Source: Alphaproteobacteria bacterium (lineage in GTDB: Bacteria; Pseudomonadota; Alphaproteobacteria; MPNO01; UBA830). From it: a stretch of 64,000 nucleotides of DNA. Position 1 is the first letter of the stretch. The number at the start of each line of letters is the position of its first letter. Location: contig JAJEBT010000199.1 in NCBI GenBank assembly GCA_022822405.1, positions 95,776 through 159,775 of the forward strand, written 5' to 3'. The position numbers were made by a program, and so were the translations under genes. Under the pieces are notes generated by a model. It did no database searches and was not told where the DNA came from. It saw only the letters and a program-made list of their open reading frames with translations. Of this stretch, positions 42,878 to 50,706 are shown piece by piece.

Positions 42878-43630
42878 TCAGGCCGGAGGCAAAGAGGTTC
42901 CCTTCCGGTAAAGCAGGCGCATCACCGCCGCCGACACGGCAAGGCATACTACGAGGAAGGGACCCGCCGGGAGATCGGCAACCGCGGAGATCAACAGGGC
43001 TGCCACGACGGCGGCCCAGCCGCTCGCGAAGGCGCGCCAGTGGATATAGCCCCTGCCGGCGCGCGCCGCGAGAGCTGGAAGGATGAGGCTGGCGAACACG
43101 ACATAGACACCGACCAGCTGCATCGACGCCGTGATGACAAGGGCGAACAGGATAAAGAAGCCGGTGCCGGCGCGAAGACGCGGCACGAAGAGCCAGAGCA
43201 CGGCGAAGAGGCCGTATATCGGCAGGAACGACGCGATATCGCCCCAGGATACGAAGAGAATCTGGCCGGAAAGCACATGGCGCAACGCCTCGCCGCCGTG
43301 AGGGTCATTGGCAAGCGCCAGGAGGGCTATACAAGCGGCGACGATGAAGCTGCTGCCGATCACCGCTTCCTGCTCGTCCGGCGATTTGCGTTCGATCCAG
43401 CGGAAGAACAACGCGATGGCTATGCCGGCGGCGAAGGCCACCCCCTGGGCCACGATCCAGGACGGCTTCCGCAGCCACACGTCAAGCAAGATGACAGCGA
43501 GGCCGACGACCTGTGCGGTGGCGAGATCGATGAACACGATCCCGCGCTTGAGAACCTCGATCCCGAGCGGCGCGTGGACCGTCGCGACGACCAGCCCGGC
43601 AACAAGGCCCGGGGCCAGGACGTCGAGCAA
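42878..43630 (-). CDS. znuB: Zinc/manganese ABC transporter permease (ZnuB type)
   Basis: Inner-membrane permease of about 250 residues with seven to eight helices (ABC-3 family). It begins LAPGLVAGLVVATVHAPLGI, then RGIVFIDLATAQVVGLAVIL, and has the SGQILFVSWGDIASFLPIYG and GVYVVFASLILPALAAR stretches of the family. No ATG is available near the start. I use a TTG at 43630, one base after the ZnuA stop. A GGAGGAGG sits six bases before an in-frame ATC at 43642, so the exact start is uncertain. It follows znuA in a Zur-box operon. No ATPase gene (znuC) is adjacent. Confidence 0.83.
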   Translation of the reverse strand: MLDVLAPGLVAGLVVATVHAPLGIEVLKRGIVFIDLATAQVVGLAVILLDVWLRKPSWIVAQGVAFAAGIAIALFFRWIERKSPDEQEAVIGSSFIVAACIALLALANDPHGGEALRHVLSGQILFVSWGDIASFLPIYGLFAVLWLFVPRLRAGTGFFILFALVITASMQLVGVYVVFASLILPALAARAGRGYIHWRAFASGWAAVVAALLISAVADLPAGPFLVVCLAVSAAVMRLLYRKGTSLPPA

Positions 43631-43631
43631 G

Positions 43632-44552
43632 TCAAGATCGATCCCGGGCCTCCTCCAGCAAGCCCAGCGTGCTGTCGAACAAGGAGAAGAGGTCGGTCGC
43701 CTCCGGGCGGCCACCGACCGTGAACGGAAGTTCGACGACCGGAATACCCGTCTTGCCGGAGAGCCAATCCGAGGCGTCCTTGGGGTCGAAGGGCGCACGG
43801 ATGATTGCCTTGGCGTTGGCGTTCCGCACCCGTTCGAGAACCCGAACCAAATGCGATGCCGTCGGCGGAACGCCCGAGACCCGCTCCAGGGCTGTGACTC
43901 GCTTCAGGCCCGACCAGCGCAGCAGATAGACCCAAGCCTTGTGGTGAACGATGATCTTGATGCCGCGCAGCTTCTCCGTTCGCTCGCGCCAGCCGGCCAT
44001 GGCCCTGGCCCAGCGCTCCTGGAACGAGGCCAGGCGCTGCCGGTAGGCTGCCGCACGGTCCGGGTCAATCTGCTCCAGACGACCCGTCAGCACCTCTGCA
44101 AGAATGGCGACATTACGCGGATCGAGATGGACGTGCGGATTCCCGGCCGGATGGATATCGCCCAACCTACGGTCCACGACCGTGGGCCGATCGAGAACTT
44201 TCACATGGTCGGCCGCCAAGATATGCCCCGGCTGGCCCGGCTGGACTATGCGTCCGGCACCCCTTTCCAATAGTATCGGCAGCCATCCGACTTCGAGATC
44301 CGCCCCGGTACAGAACAATATTTTCGCGCTGCGCACCTTCGCGATCAGGCTGGGGCGGGCCCGTATGTGGTGCGCATCCTGGCGGCCGTGAGTCGCCGAG
44401 TGGACGACGACGTCCTTGCCGCCGATTTCCTCTGCCAGCGCCGCCCATTCCGGCTCGCAGGCGAGGATCCGGACCTGCGCCCCCGCCACCGCCGGCGACA
44501 GCAATGCGACCGCGACCGCGGCCGCCAGCACCGTTCGCTTCATCTGCTTCAC
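43632..44552 (-). CDS. znuA: Zinc ABC transporter substrate-binding protein (ZnuA type)
   Basis: Periplasmic metal-binding protein of 306 residues (cluster A-I), signal peptide ending AVAGAQ. Three histidine sites expected for zinc are visible: QDAHHIRARPS near residue 60, GNPHVHLDPRN near 138, and IIVHHKAWVYLL near 202, with a late acidic ligand in the C-terminal lobe. The long His/Asp loop of enterobacterial ZnuA is absent; that charge cluster is instead in the porin encoded just upstream. It lies 7 bp after the porin gene. Confidence 0.88.
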   Translation of the reverse strand: MKQMKRTVLAAAVAVALLSPAVAGAQVRILACEPEWAALAEEIGGKDVVVHSATHGRQDAHHIRARPSLIAKVRSAKILFCTGADLEVGWLPILLERGAGRIVQPGQPGHILAADHVKVLDRPTVVDRRLGDIHPAGNPHVHLDPRNVAILAEVLTGRLEQIDPDRAAAYRQRLASFQERWARAMAGWRERTEKLRGIKIIVHHKAWVYLLRWSGLKRVTALERVSGVPPTASHLVRVLERVRNANAKAIIRAPFDPKDASDWLSGKTGIPVVELPFTVGGRPEATDLFSLFDSTLGLLEEARDRS

Positions 44553-44559
44553 CTCCAGA

Positions 44560-46113
44560 TCAAAAGCTGTGCGCGCCGTGGGCGCCGAGGCTCATGATGT
44601 ATTGCAGGATGAACTGGTGGTCGCGTTTCGAGCCAAACGCCTCCCGGTTGTTCTGGAACCGGACGCGCCCGAATTCGCTGTTGGTCCAGTCGAGCATGGT
44701 GCTGACCGAGGAGTGGCCTTGGCCCAGCTCCGCATCCTTCGGCGGCGAAAGGTGCGAATAGCGGACACCGGCCCGCCAGCGCGGCAAGAACTTGTAGACC
44801 GCCTGGGCATACCAGCCGCTAGCGTCACCATTGAGTTCCTCGGTCTCTTCGCAGACTTCGCCGCTGTGTTCTTCTCCCTCGCATTCCTCTTCCAGCGTGT
44901 AGGAGCCCGACTCGCGACGGAGGAAATACTCGCCCTGAAGGATCAGTTCCCTTTCCCGCGCATTGCCTGTCGGCGCATAGGTATAACGGAGATCCACGCC
45001 GAAGATCTGCGCATCACCCGTAAACAGGCCGTTCGAGAAAAATTCGTCATGGGCATGCCCATCATGCTCGTCATGGGCATGTTCTTCATGCTCATCGTCA
45101 TGCTCATCGTGATGGGCTTCGTCATGGTGGTCATCATCATCGTCATGATGGGCTTCGTCATGGTGGTCATCGTCGTCGTCGTGATGAGCTTCGTCATGGT
45201 GGTCATCATCATGCTCGTCGTGCGCATGCTCGTCTCCATGTCCATGCGCATGGCCCCCTCCTCGGCCGTGAGCCTCCCCATTCAGCATGTAGGCGCCGAT
45301 CCGGAATGCCGAATTTCTGGTCACATCGCCGCCCAGCCGCACATAGGCGGACCACGCTTCGCTACCCGATTCGGAGCCGCCGAAAGGCATGTCATCGCCA
45401 CGGAAGATGCCGGCCCCGACCTCCTTGTAGAAAGCGCCCGGAAGCACGACGGAAACCTCGGCGCCGTCATCATTGTAACCGCCGTCGAGAAACGCCCGGT
45501 AGGGAAGCGGTCGATCACTGAAATCGTCGCCGTGGGCGTGCTGCTCGTTCAGGTAGCCGAACGTCCAGAGCGCCCGGCCCGCCTTGAGCCGAATCCCGTC
45601 CGGCATGCCTGAGCCGGGCAAGGTCTGGATATAGGCTTCCTCGAGGTCGAGCTCGGTCACACCATCGTGGGAACCAAGGCCCAGGGTGAGATTGCCGCGA
45701 AACTTGTCATCGATATTGCCTGATGCCGTGATCTCGCTGTGGCCGAGGCCGAGCCCTTCTTGAGGACGCTCGGAATGATGGCCAAGCTGGAAACCCGGAA
45801 GGCCGGAATCCTCCTCGGAGTATGACGTCAGCATGCCGTTGAGAACGATACCGATCGCCGGATTGAAGCTGTTATCGCCGGACCGCATGGAAGGTTTCGC
45901 CATCGCAGCGGATGGCGAGGACTCCGCCTTCATCTCGGCAAGCCGGGCTTCAAGCGCTGCAACGCGCTTTTCGTAATCCTGCTTCAGAGCCTCAATCTGC
46001 GTGGCGAGTTGCTCTGCCGTGGGCGGTCCGGATTGCGACTGGGCTGCCGGAACGGCGAACAAAATCGGCAATCCGATGGCTGCCGCCCACGCATATGCAA
46101 CGAGTTTGCGCAT
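44560..46113 (-). CDS. Outer-membrane porin with His/Asp-rich metal loop
   Basis: Exported protein of about 517 residues. A signal peptide (ending AQSQ) is followed by a coiled-coil segment, TAEQLATQIEALKQDYEKRV, as in trimeric porins with a periplasmic stalk. A beta-rich barrel follows with alternating aromatic strands to the end (QFILQYIMSLG). Residues about 285-362 form a His/Asp/Glu-only insertion with three DEAHHDDDDDHH units, a probable surface zinc trap. I chose the ATG at 46113 (GGAGAAG upstream). The Zur box 65 bp upstream and the znuA/znuB genes downstream indicate zinc capture at the outer membrane. Confidence 0.82.
   Translation of the reverse strand: MRKLVAYAWAAAIGLPILFAVPAAQSQSGPPTAEQLATQIEALKQDYEKRVAALEARLAEMKAESSPSAAMAKPSMRSGDNSFNPAIGIVLNGMLTSYSEEDSGLPGFQLGHHSERPQEGLGLGHSEITASGNIDDKFRGNLTLGLGSHDGVTELDLEEAYIQTLPGSGMPDGIRLKAGRALWTFGYLNEQHAHGDDFSDRPLPYRAFLDGGYNDDGAEVSVVLPGAFYKEVGAGIFRGDDMPFGGSESGSEAWSAYVRLGGDVTRNSAFRIGAYMLNGEAHGRGGGHAHGHGDEHAHDEHDDDHHDEAHHDDDDDHHDEAHHDDDDDHHDEAHHDEHDDEHEEHAHDEHDGHAHDEFFSNGLFTGDAQIFGVDLRYTYAPTGNARERELILQGEYFLRRESGSYTLEEECEGEEHSGEVCEETEELNGDASGWYAQAVYKFLPRWRAGVRYSHLSPPKDAELGQGHSSVSTMLDWTNSEFGRVRFQNNREAFGSKRDHQFILQYIMSLGAHGAHSF
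45116..45223. repeat. Three 36-bp tandem units inside the porin gene
   Basis: GCTTCGTCATGGTGGTCATC recurs at 45116, 45152 and 45188, exactly 36 bp apart. It encodes the 12-residue unit DEAHHDDDDDHH on the minus strand. Unit bases differ mainly at third positions and between His and Asp codons. The wider His-rich tract runs about 45030-45255. The number of units could vary by slippage. Confidence 0.8.
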
Positions 46114-46177
46114 CGATACTTCTCCTGTGGCCATGCCCCGCACGACCGGGCTTCGCCAGTTGGGTTGGATTTATGTG

Positions 46178-46189
46178 ATGTTATAACAT
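46178..46189. promoter_or_regulatory. Zur box upstream of the zinc operon
   Basis: ATGTTATAACAT is a perfect 12-bp palindrome and the core of proteobacterial Zur operators. It lies 65 bp before the porin start, in the only AT-rich stretch there. It predicts repression of the porin-znuA-znuB operon when zinc is plentiful. Confidence 0.75.
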
Positions 46190-46273
46190 TAATGTTCGTT
46201 GTGCGCAACTGTACAGCCGTCGTTGTCGCCGCCTCCCATGTCGGTTCGTTGTCCGGCCGTCAGCTGCAGTCAG

Positions 46274-46400
46274 GCCGACTGGATGACGAAGTTCGCCCGA
46301 TATGTGCGGTCATGGACCAGCAGAGCCCAGATCGCGTACACCACCTTGCTGGCCAGCGCGAGAATGTCTTGCATCCGTTCGATCGCGCTCGTCGTCCGAG
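46274..46400 (-). pseudogene. Transposase C-terminal fragment (IS110-like)
   Basis: A minus-strand frame reads IERMQDILALASKVVYAIWA then LLVHDRTYRANFVIQ and stops. The ending resembles IS110-type transposase tails. Nothing upstream in the same frame is recognisable, so only the tail survives. The family call is tentative. Confidence 0.35.
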
Positions 46401-46629
46401 CCCCGGTGCTGCGCTGTCCCACAGCACGGCCTCGCGACCGTCAGCAGGCGCGAAGGCGCGTGCGTCGCTTCCGTGACCGGGCTTTCAGCAAATCACGAAT
46501 GCGGAGGTGCGCCCTACTGGACAGCCCGCAGGGCGGGAACTGAGACACGAGGCGCACGAGGACGCGTTCGAGATCGTGGCCCCGGTGTCCGGCATCGGCG
46601 AGCGCAGCAACGGCTCGATGCCGTCAAGC

Positions 46630-46841
46630 AACACTCGGCGGTCAGGGAGAATGGGGAGAACGCCCGCTTGCGTGAACGGAACGCCGAACTCGAGCGCCGC
46701 GCCGCGCTCGACGGCACCACCGGCTCCGGGCCGCCGGCCAGCGACGGTCTGAAGAAGAAAAGCGGAGTGCGGGAGAAGCGCACCCGGAGCCAGCGCGGCA
46801 GGTCCGACCGGCCCAGTGGCAGCCAGTCCGGTCTACTCTGA
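46630..46841 (+). pseudogene. IS66-family transposase N-terminal fragment
   Basis: The plus-strand frame reads ENARLRERNAELERRAAL followed by PPASDGLKKKSG and RSDRPSGSQSG, then a stop. Intact IS66 TnpC has a leucine-rich coiled segment, then NSSKPPSSDG, then a basic GGQPGH tract. All three landmarks are here in degraded form. The catalytic DDE part is gone. Confidence 0.65.
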
Positions 46842-46950
46842 CGTCAACTTGACGGTAAAAAAACCGCAGTCGACCCGACGCACACAGCGACTGGAGGTTG
46901 GTTTGCGGGGCGGTTCCCCTCATGCACTTGCGGTTAAGCTCCGAAGTCTG

Positions 46951-46979
46951 TTGACCGTCTCCAATTTGTCTTATATTAT
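46951..46979 (+). promoter_or_regulatory. hipBA promoter
   Basis: TTGACC (46951-46956, 5/6) and TATTAT (46974-46979, 5/6) are exactly 17 bp apart. Transcription would start near 46986. The -10 element lies inside the operator described next. Confidence 0.7.
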
Positions 46980-47016
46980 GGACAATATAATAGCCTGTTG
47001 CTTTCAATATAAGACA
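46967..47016. promoter_or_regulatory. hipBA operator, nested AT-rich palindromes
   Basis: TGTCTTATATT (46967-46977) is the exact inverted complement of AATATAAGACA (47006-47016). Between them TTATATT (46971-46977) and AATATAA (46984-46990) form a tighter inverted repeat. One half-site covers the -10 and the last ends four bases before the HipB start, so HipB bound here would block its own transcription, as in known hipBA loci. Confidence 0.7.
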
Positions 47017-47020
47017 GATC

Positions 47021-47356
47021 ATGAAAACGCGAGCAACACATGCGCTGCCCAGGGCAGCCAAACAGGCCCTTGTCAAGCTGGGTGCGGACATCGCCGTCGC
47101 CCGCAAGAAGCGTCGCATCTCGACGGTCTCGATGGCTGAGCGCGCTTTCATCAGCCGGGGCACCCTCTACAAGGTCGAACGCGGCGATCCGTCGGTCTCG
47201 ATCGGCATCTACGCAACCGTATTGGCCATCCTGGGGCTTGCCGACCGGCTCGCCCGAGCGGCCGACCGGCGCGATGATTCCCTCGGACTGGACATCGACG
47301 AAGATCGGCTGCCCAAGAAGGTGCAACCGCGGCGCGGCGCCCAGACACCGTCATGA
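47021..47356 (+). CDS. hipB: HipB-like XRE antitoxin
   Basis: Cytoplasmic DNA-binding antitoxin of 111 residues. The helix-turn-helix covers about residues 20-75: LGADIAVARKKRRIS, MAERAFISRGTLYKVERGD and IGIYATVLAILGLADRL. The C-terminal tail is charged and probably disordered. It overlaps the HipA gene by 4 bp (ATGA). The palindromes immediately upstream are its likely operator. There is no obvious Shine-Dalgarno stronger than AAGACAG, so expression may be modest. Confidence 0.85.
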   Translation: MKTRATHALPRAAKQALVKLGADIAVARKKRRISTVSMAERAFISRGTLYKVERGDPSVSIGIYATVLAILGLADRLARAADRRDDSLGLDIDEDRLPKKVQPRRGAQTPS

Positions 47357-48576
47357 CCGACACCATCCAGGTCTTTGTCGACCACAATGGTCAGACGCAC
47401 CTCGTCGGCCGATGCCACTATATCGCCAGGCGACACGGCCAAAGCTCGGTCTTCGAATACGCCGACGCGTGGCACGATCATGCCGATGCCTTCGCTCTGG
47501 ATCCAGCGAACCTACCGCTGGAGCGACGGCAGATATACACCTCCTCCGACAAGTCAGCATTGCCCGGCGCATTGCGCGACACCGCGCCGGACCGCTGGGG
47601 CCAGCAGCTGATACGCCGCGCCTTTCGCAAAGCCGGCGAGCAGCGCACCCTGTCCGAGATCGACTATCTCGTCGCCATCAACGACCGGACGAGAATAGGC
47701 GCGCTCCGCTACCGCCGGGAAGGCGAGGAGACCTTCGACCACAACGTTGGCCGCTATCGGGTCCCTCCCCTGATCCGGCTGCCGGCGCTCCTCAACGCCG
47801 CCGATGCGGTCCTGTCCAACAGCGAAACTGCCGAAGATTTGAGACTTCTGCTCAACGAAGGCTCGCCCCTCGGTGGCGCCCGCCCCAAATCCGCCGTGAT
47901 CGACAATGCCGGTCGCCTGGCGATTGCCAAGTTTCCGAAGAACGATGACGAGCGCAGCATCCCGCATGGCGAAGTGCTGGCGATGACACTCGCCGCCGCC
48001 GCAGGCATCGATGTTGCTCAGGCAACACTGCTGGACGTGGCCGGTCGGCCGGTGTCCCTGATCACACGGTTCGACCGCGATCAAGACCGAAGAATCCCGT
48101 TCATTTCCGCCATGACCTTGCTCGGGCTCAGTGATGGCGACGAAGCGACATACACCGATATCGCAGACGCCATCAGGATGTATTCGAGCGCGCCCACCGA
48201 AGACCTGCATGAGCTGTGGAGGCGGATCGTGTTCAACGTGCTGGTCGGCAATCTGGACGACCACCTTCGCAACCATGGCTTCCTTTACGATCGGGACAAC
48301 AAATGGCGCCTTTCGCCAGCCTACGACCTGAACCCGGTGCCGCTGACCGAAAAGGCGCGGGAACTGACGACCTGGATATCGGAAGAAGGGCCGGACGCCG
48401 ATCTGGATCTGGCCCGCGCCGCCGCACCGTACTTCGCGCTGGACCTGGTCGGGGCCGATGTCATCATCGACGAAGTCGCAACCGCATTGGAAGGGTGGAA
48501 ACAGACAGCGCGACAGCTTCGGATGACCGCATCGGACCTCGCTGCCTACGCGACAGCGATCGGGGATTCGGCATAG
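47353..48576 (+). CDS. hipA: HipA-family serine/threonine kinase toxin
   Basis: Cytoplasmic kinase toxin of 407 residues; E. coli HipA phosphorylates glutamyl-tRNA synthetase and induces growth arrest. The N-subdomain has SALPGALRDTAPDRWGQQLI, the Gly-rich loop is GSPLGGARPKSAV, and the ATP Lys lies in RLAIAKFPKNDD. The catalytic loop is NVLVGNLDDHLRNHGFL with Asp302/Asp303, and the metal site is LSPAYDLNP. All key elements are intact, so unlike the other two toxin-antitoxin loci in this window this one should be functional. It is coupled to hipB by an ATGA overlap. Confidence 0.92.
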   Translation: MTDTIQVFVDHNGQTHLVGRCHYIARRHGQSSVFEYADAWHDHADAFALDPANLPLERRQIYTSSDKSALPGALRDTAPDRWGQQLIRRAFRKAGEQRTLSEIDYLVAINDRTRIGALRYRREGEETFDHNVGRYRVPPLIRLPALLNAADAVLSNSETAEDLRLLLNEGSPLGGARPKSAVIDNAGRLAIAKFPKNDDERSIPHGEVLAMTLAAAAGIDVAQATLLDVAGRPVSLITRFDRDQDRRIPFISAMTLLGLSDGDEATYTDIADAIRMYSSAPTEDLHELWRRIVFNVLVGNLDDHLRNHGFLYDRDNKWRLSPAYDLNPVPLTEKARELTTWISEEGPDADLDLARAAAPYFALDLVGADVIIDEVATALEGWKQTARQLRMTASDLAAYATAIGDSA

Positions 48577-49090
48577 GACCGGTGACACGTCGCCCGGCTC
48601 AGTGTCGCCGGGAACCCATGCGCAAGACCGAGCGTCTCCGCTTCAAGCCGGACCCGGTGCCCGATGTCCTTGAGCGCGTGCAGCGCGAGATAGAGGAAGT
48701 TCCCCGACCCGCAGGCAGGATCGAGCACCGTGAACCGCCGCAGCCGTTCGAGGAGGGTGCGGAGCGCTTGGTCCGCCCGCCTTCGCTGCCGTGTCTCCGC
48801 GGCGGGCGAGGCCGCCGCGTCGGCGCGTTCGACCATTGTCGCGATCCCGGCCTTCGCCGTCTCCCATTCCGTGAGCAGCGGGCGAACGATCACCGGATCG
48901 ACGATCCGCATGATCTTGTCGCGGTCGGTGCAGTGCGCCCCGAGTTGCGAACGCTTGTCCGGGTCGAGGCCGGGCTCGAACAGCGTGCCGAGGATCGACG
49001 GATCGATGCCCGGAAGCGGCTTGCGAATGGCGATGCCGCTGCCGCGAAAGGCAGGACAGGTGTCGCGATCGATCCTTGAAACGACCCGAC
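48546..49090 (-). pseudogene. Fragment of a DNA N6-adenine methyltransferase
   Basis: A minus-strand frame reads IDPSILGTLFEPGLDPDKRS, then GAHCTDRDKIMRIVDPVI, then the SAM-binding motif I TVLDPACGSGNFLYLALHAL. These three segments are the hallmark of large class I methyltransferases of type IIG/IIL and BREX-like restriction systems. The protein then leaves the family after GLAHGFP and stops. The target-recognition and catalytic NPPY parts are missing, as is most of the N-terminus. The overlap with the 3' end of hipA shows the left break. Confidence 0.72.
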
Positions 49091-49269
49091 GCGGCCGCCT
49101 CCTCGGGGCAGGCTCCCGGCCGACGGGCGGGGCTCTGCAAATTCCCGAACATTCGCCGAAAAAACGTTATTGATCCGCTTCCCCGCAGCACTATATCTCT
49201 CTGTCGATCGTACCGGGCGGGACCGGTCGTCCAATCGCCGGCACCCGCCCCGATATCCGGATTTCCGCT
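49091..49269. other. Short intergenic stretch after the methyltransferase scar
   Basis: About 180 bp. The right part (49160-49200) is less GC-rich and probably carries the promoter of the MFS gene. Nothing else was recognised. Confidence 0.35.
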
Positions 49270-50508
49270 ATGATTCGTCAGTTTGCAGCCGTTCTGCTCG
49301 GAACGGCGATCCTCGTTGCGGGCAGCGGGCTGCTCAACATATTCCTGCCCGTGCGCGCGGAGATCGAAGGTTTCTCCACCTTCGAGATCGGCGCGCTCGG
49401 CGCCGTCTACTTCGCCGGCTTCATTGCCGGCTGCCTGAGCGGTCCGCACCTCATACGCCGGGTCGGGCACATCAGGACGTTCGCCGTCCTGTCGGGCGTC
49501 GGGGCGGCCACAGTGCTGGCGCTCGTCTTCGTCATCGATCCGATTGCCTGGGCGGTTCTCCGTCTTGTCATCGGTTTCGCGATATCCGGTCTCTATACGG
49601 TGATCGAGAGTTGGCTGAACGACCGCGCCCGGCCCGCCCATCGCGGGACGGTCATGTCGATCTACACGGTCATCGGTCTCGGCATGCTGATGGTCGGACA
49701 GTTCCTGCTCATCCTGCACGAGCCTTCCGGCTTCGAACACTTCGTCTTCATCGCGATGCTGTTCGCGCTTGCGCTCGTGCCGGTGTCGCTGACGACCGCG
49801 AGGAATCCCCGCCGGCCCCCGACCGTCGGCCTGGACATCCCCGGCCTGTGGCGTCTCTCGCCCGTCGGCTTCGTGGGCAGCCTGAGCGTCGGCCTCGTGA
49901 ACGGCTCGTTCTGGTCGCTGGGTCCGGTATTCGCACAGCGCGGCGGGCTCGACCTCGACAGCGTGGTCTACTTCATCGCCGGCGCGACGCTCGCCGGCGC
50001 GCTGGCCCAGTGGCCGCTCGGCCGATTGTCGGACCGTATCGACCGGCGCCGGGTCATCGCGGCGGTCGCCGTTTGCGCGGCGGCCAGCGGCGCGCTGCTC
50101 GGCGTCTGGCAAGGCGTTTCGACGGCGTCGCTGATCGCGCTGTCGGTCGTTTTCGGCGGCAGCGCGATGCCCCTCTACGGATTGTCGATAGCGCACGCCA
50201 ACGACTTCGTCGACAGGACCCGGTTCGTGGCGACGGCCGGCGGGCTGCTCCTCCTTTACGGGATCGGCGCCTCGCTCGGTCCGGTGATCGCATCGGGACT
50301 CATGGCGTATTTCGGCAGCAGCGCCCTGTTTCTGTTCACCACGTTCATTCACGCGGGGCTGGCGGCCTTTGCCATCGTTCGGACCATGGTGCGGTCTCGT
50401 CCCGCGGCGGAGGATCGAGCGGATTTCGTCGCTGTGCCGCGCACTTCGCCGACGCTCTACGAGCTCGACCCGCGCTCTGAGAGCGGAACCGACAACGGGC
50501 GCGATTGA
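49270..50508 (+). CDS. MFS transporter, YcaD-like
   Basis: Inner-membrane carrier of 412 residues with 12 helices. Marks are an N-terminal helix ILVAGSGLLNIFLPVRAEIE, GGLGAVYF-like entry (here GALGAVYFAGFIAGCLSGP), the loop 2-3 motif HLIRRVGHIRTF, SGLYTVIESWLNDRA and the second-half motif LGRLSDRIDRRRV. The YcaD/COG0477 group includes putative drug or metabolite exporters. It is followed after about 200 bp by an FAD enzyme in the same direction; whether they are one operon is unclear. Confidence 0.84.
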   Translation: MIRQFAAVLLGTAILVAGSGLLNIFLPVRAEIEGFSTFEIGALGAVYFAGFIAGCLSGPHLIRRVGHIRTFAVLSGVGAATVLALVFVIDPIAWAVLRLVIGFAISGLYTVIESWLNDRARPAHRGTVMSIYTVIGLGMLMVGQFLLILHEPSGFEHFVFIAMLFALALVPVSLTTARNPRRPPTVGLDIPGLWRLSPVGFVGSLSVGLVNGSFWSLGPVFAQRGGLDLDSVVYFIAGATLAGALAQWPLGRLSDRIDRRRVIAAVAVCAAASGALLGVWQGVSTASLIALSVVFGGSAMPLYGLSIAHANDFVDRTRFVATAGGLLLLYGIGASLGPVIASGLMAYFGSSALFLFTTFIHAGLAAFAIVRTMVRSRPAAEDRADFVAVPRTSPTLYELDPRSESGTDNGRD

Positions 50509-50706
50509 GCCCCCCCTGGCGCGTTGCCGTCGATGCGCCGCTTTCCGCCCGCGGGGCCGCTTCTCCGCCGCCGGCCGCACGGAACCGGTCGGGGGCGCAA
50601 CCGCCCCGATCCCGCCAATGCGCCCGACCATGTCCGCCGTTGACTTCGGGAGGCGGCCGGCCTAATGCCGGTCGGGGTTTCAAACGGCGCGAAGAGAGGC
50701 GGCGGC

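Noticed and set aside
45116..45223. Evenly spaced repeats considered as a CRISPR array
   Set aside because: The units are contiguous 36-bp coding repeats without unique spacers and translate in frame to a His/Asp tract in the porin.
46190..49270. Intact prophage or integrative element
   Set aside because: No integrase, attachment repeats, tRNA or structural phage genes; only fragments are present.
48643..50631. Minus-strand open frame of 662 codons opposite the MFS gene
   Set aside because: Composition is dominated by Arg, Glu and Gly. The plus strand encodes 12 well-formed helices, and the methyltransferase homology lies in a different minus frame.
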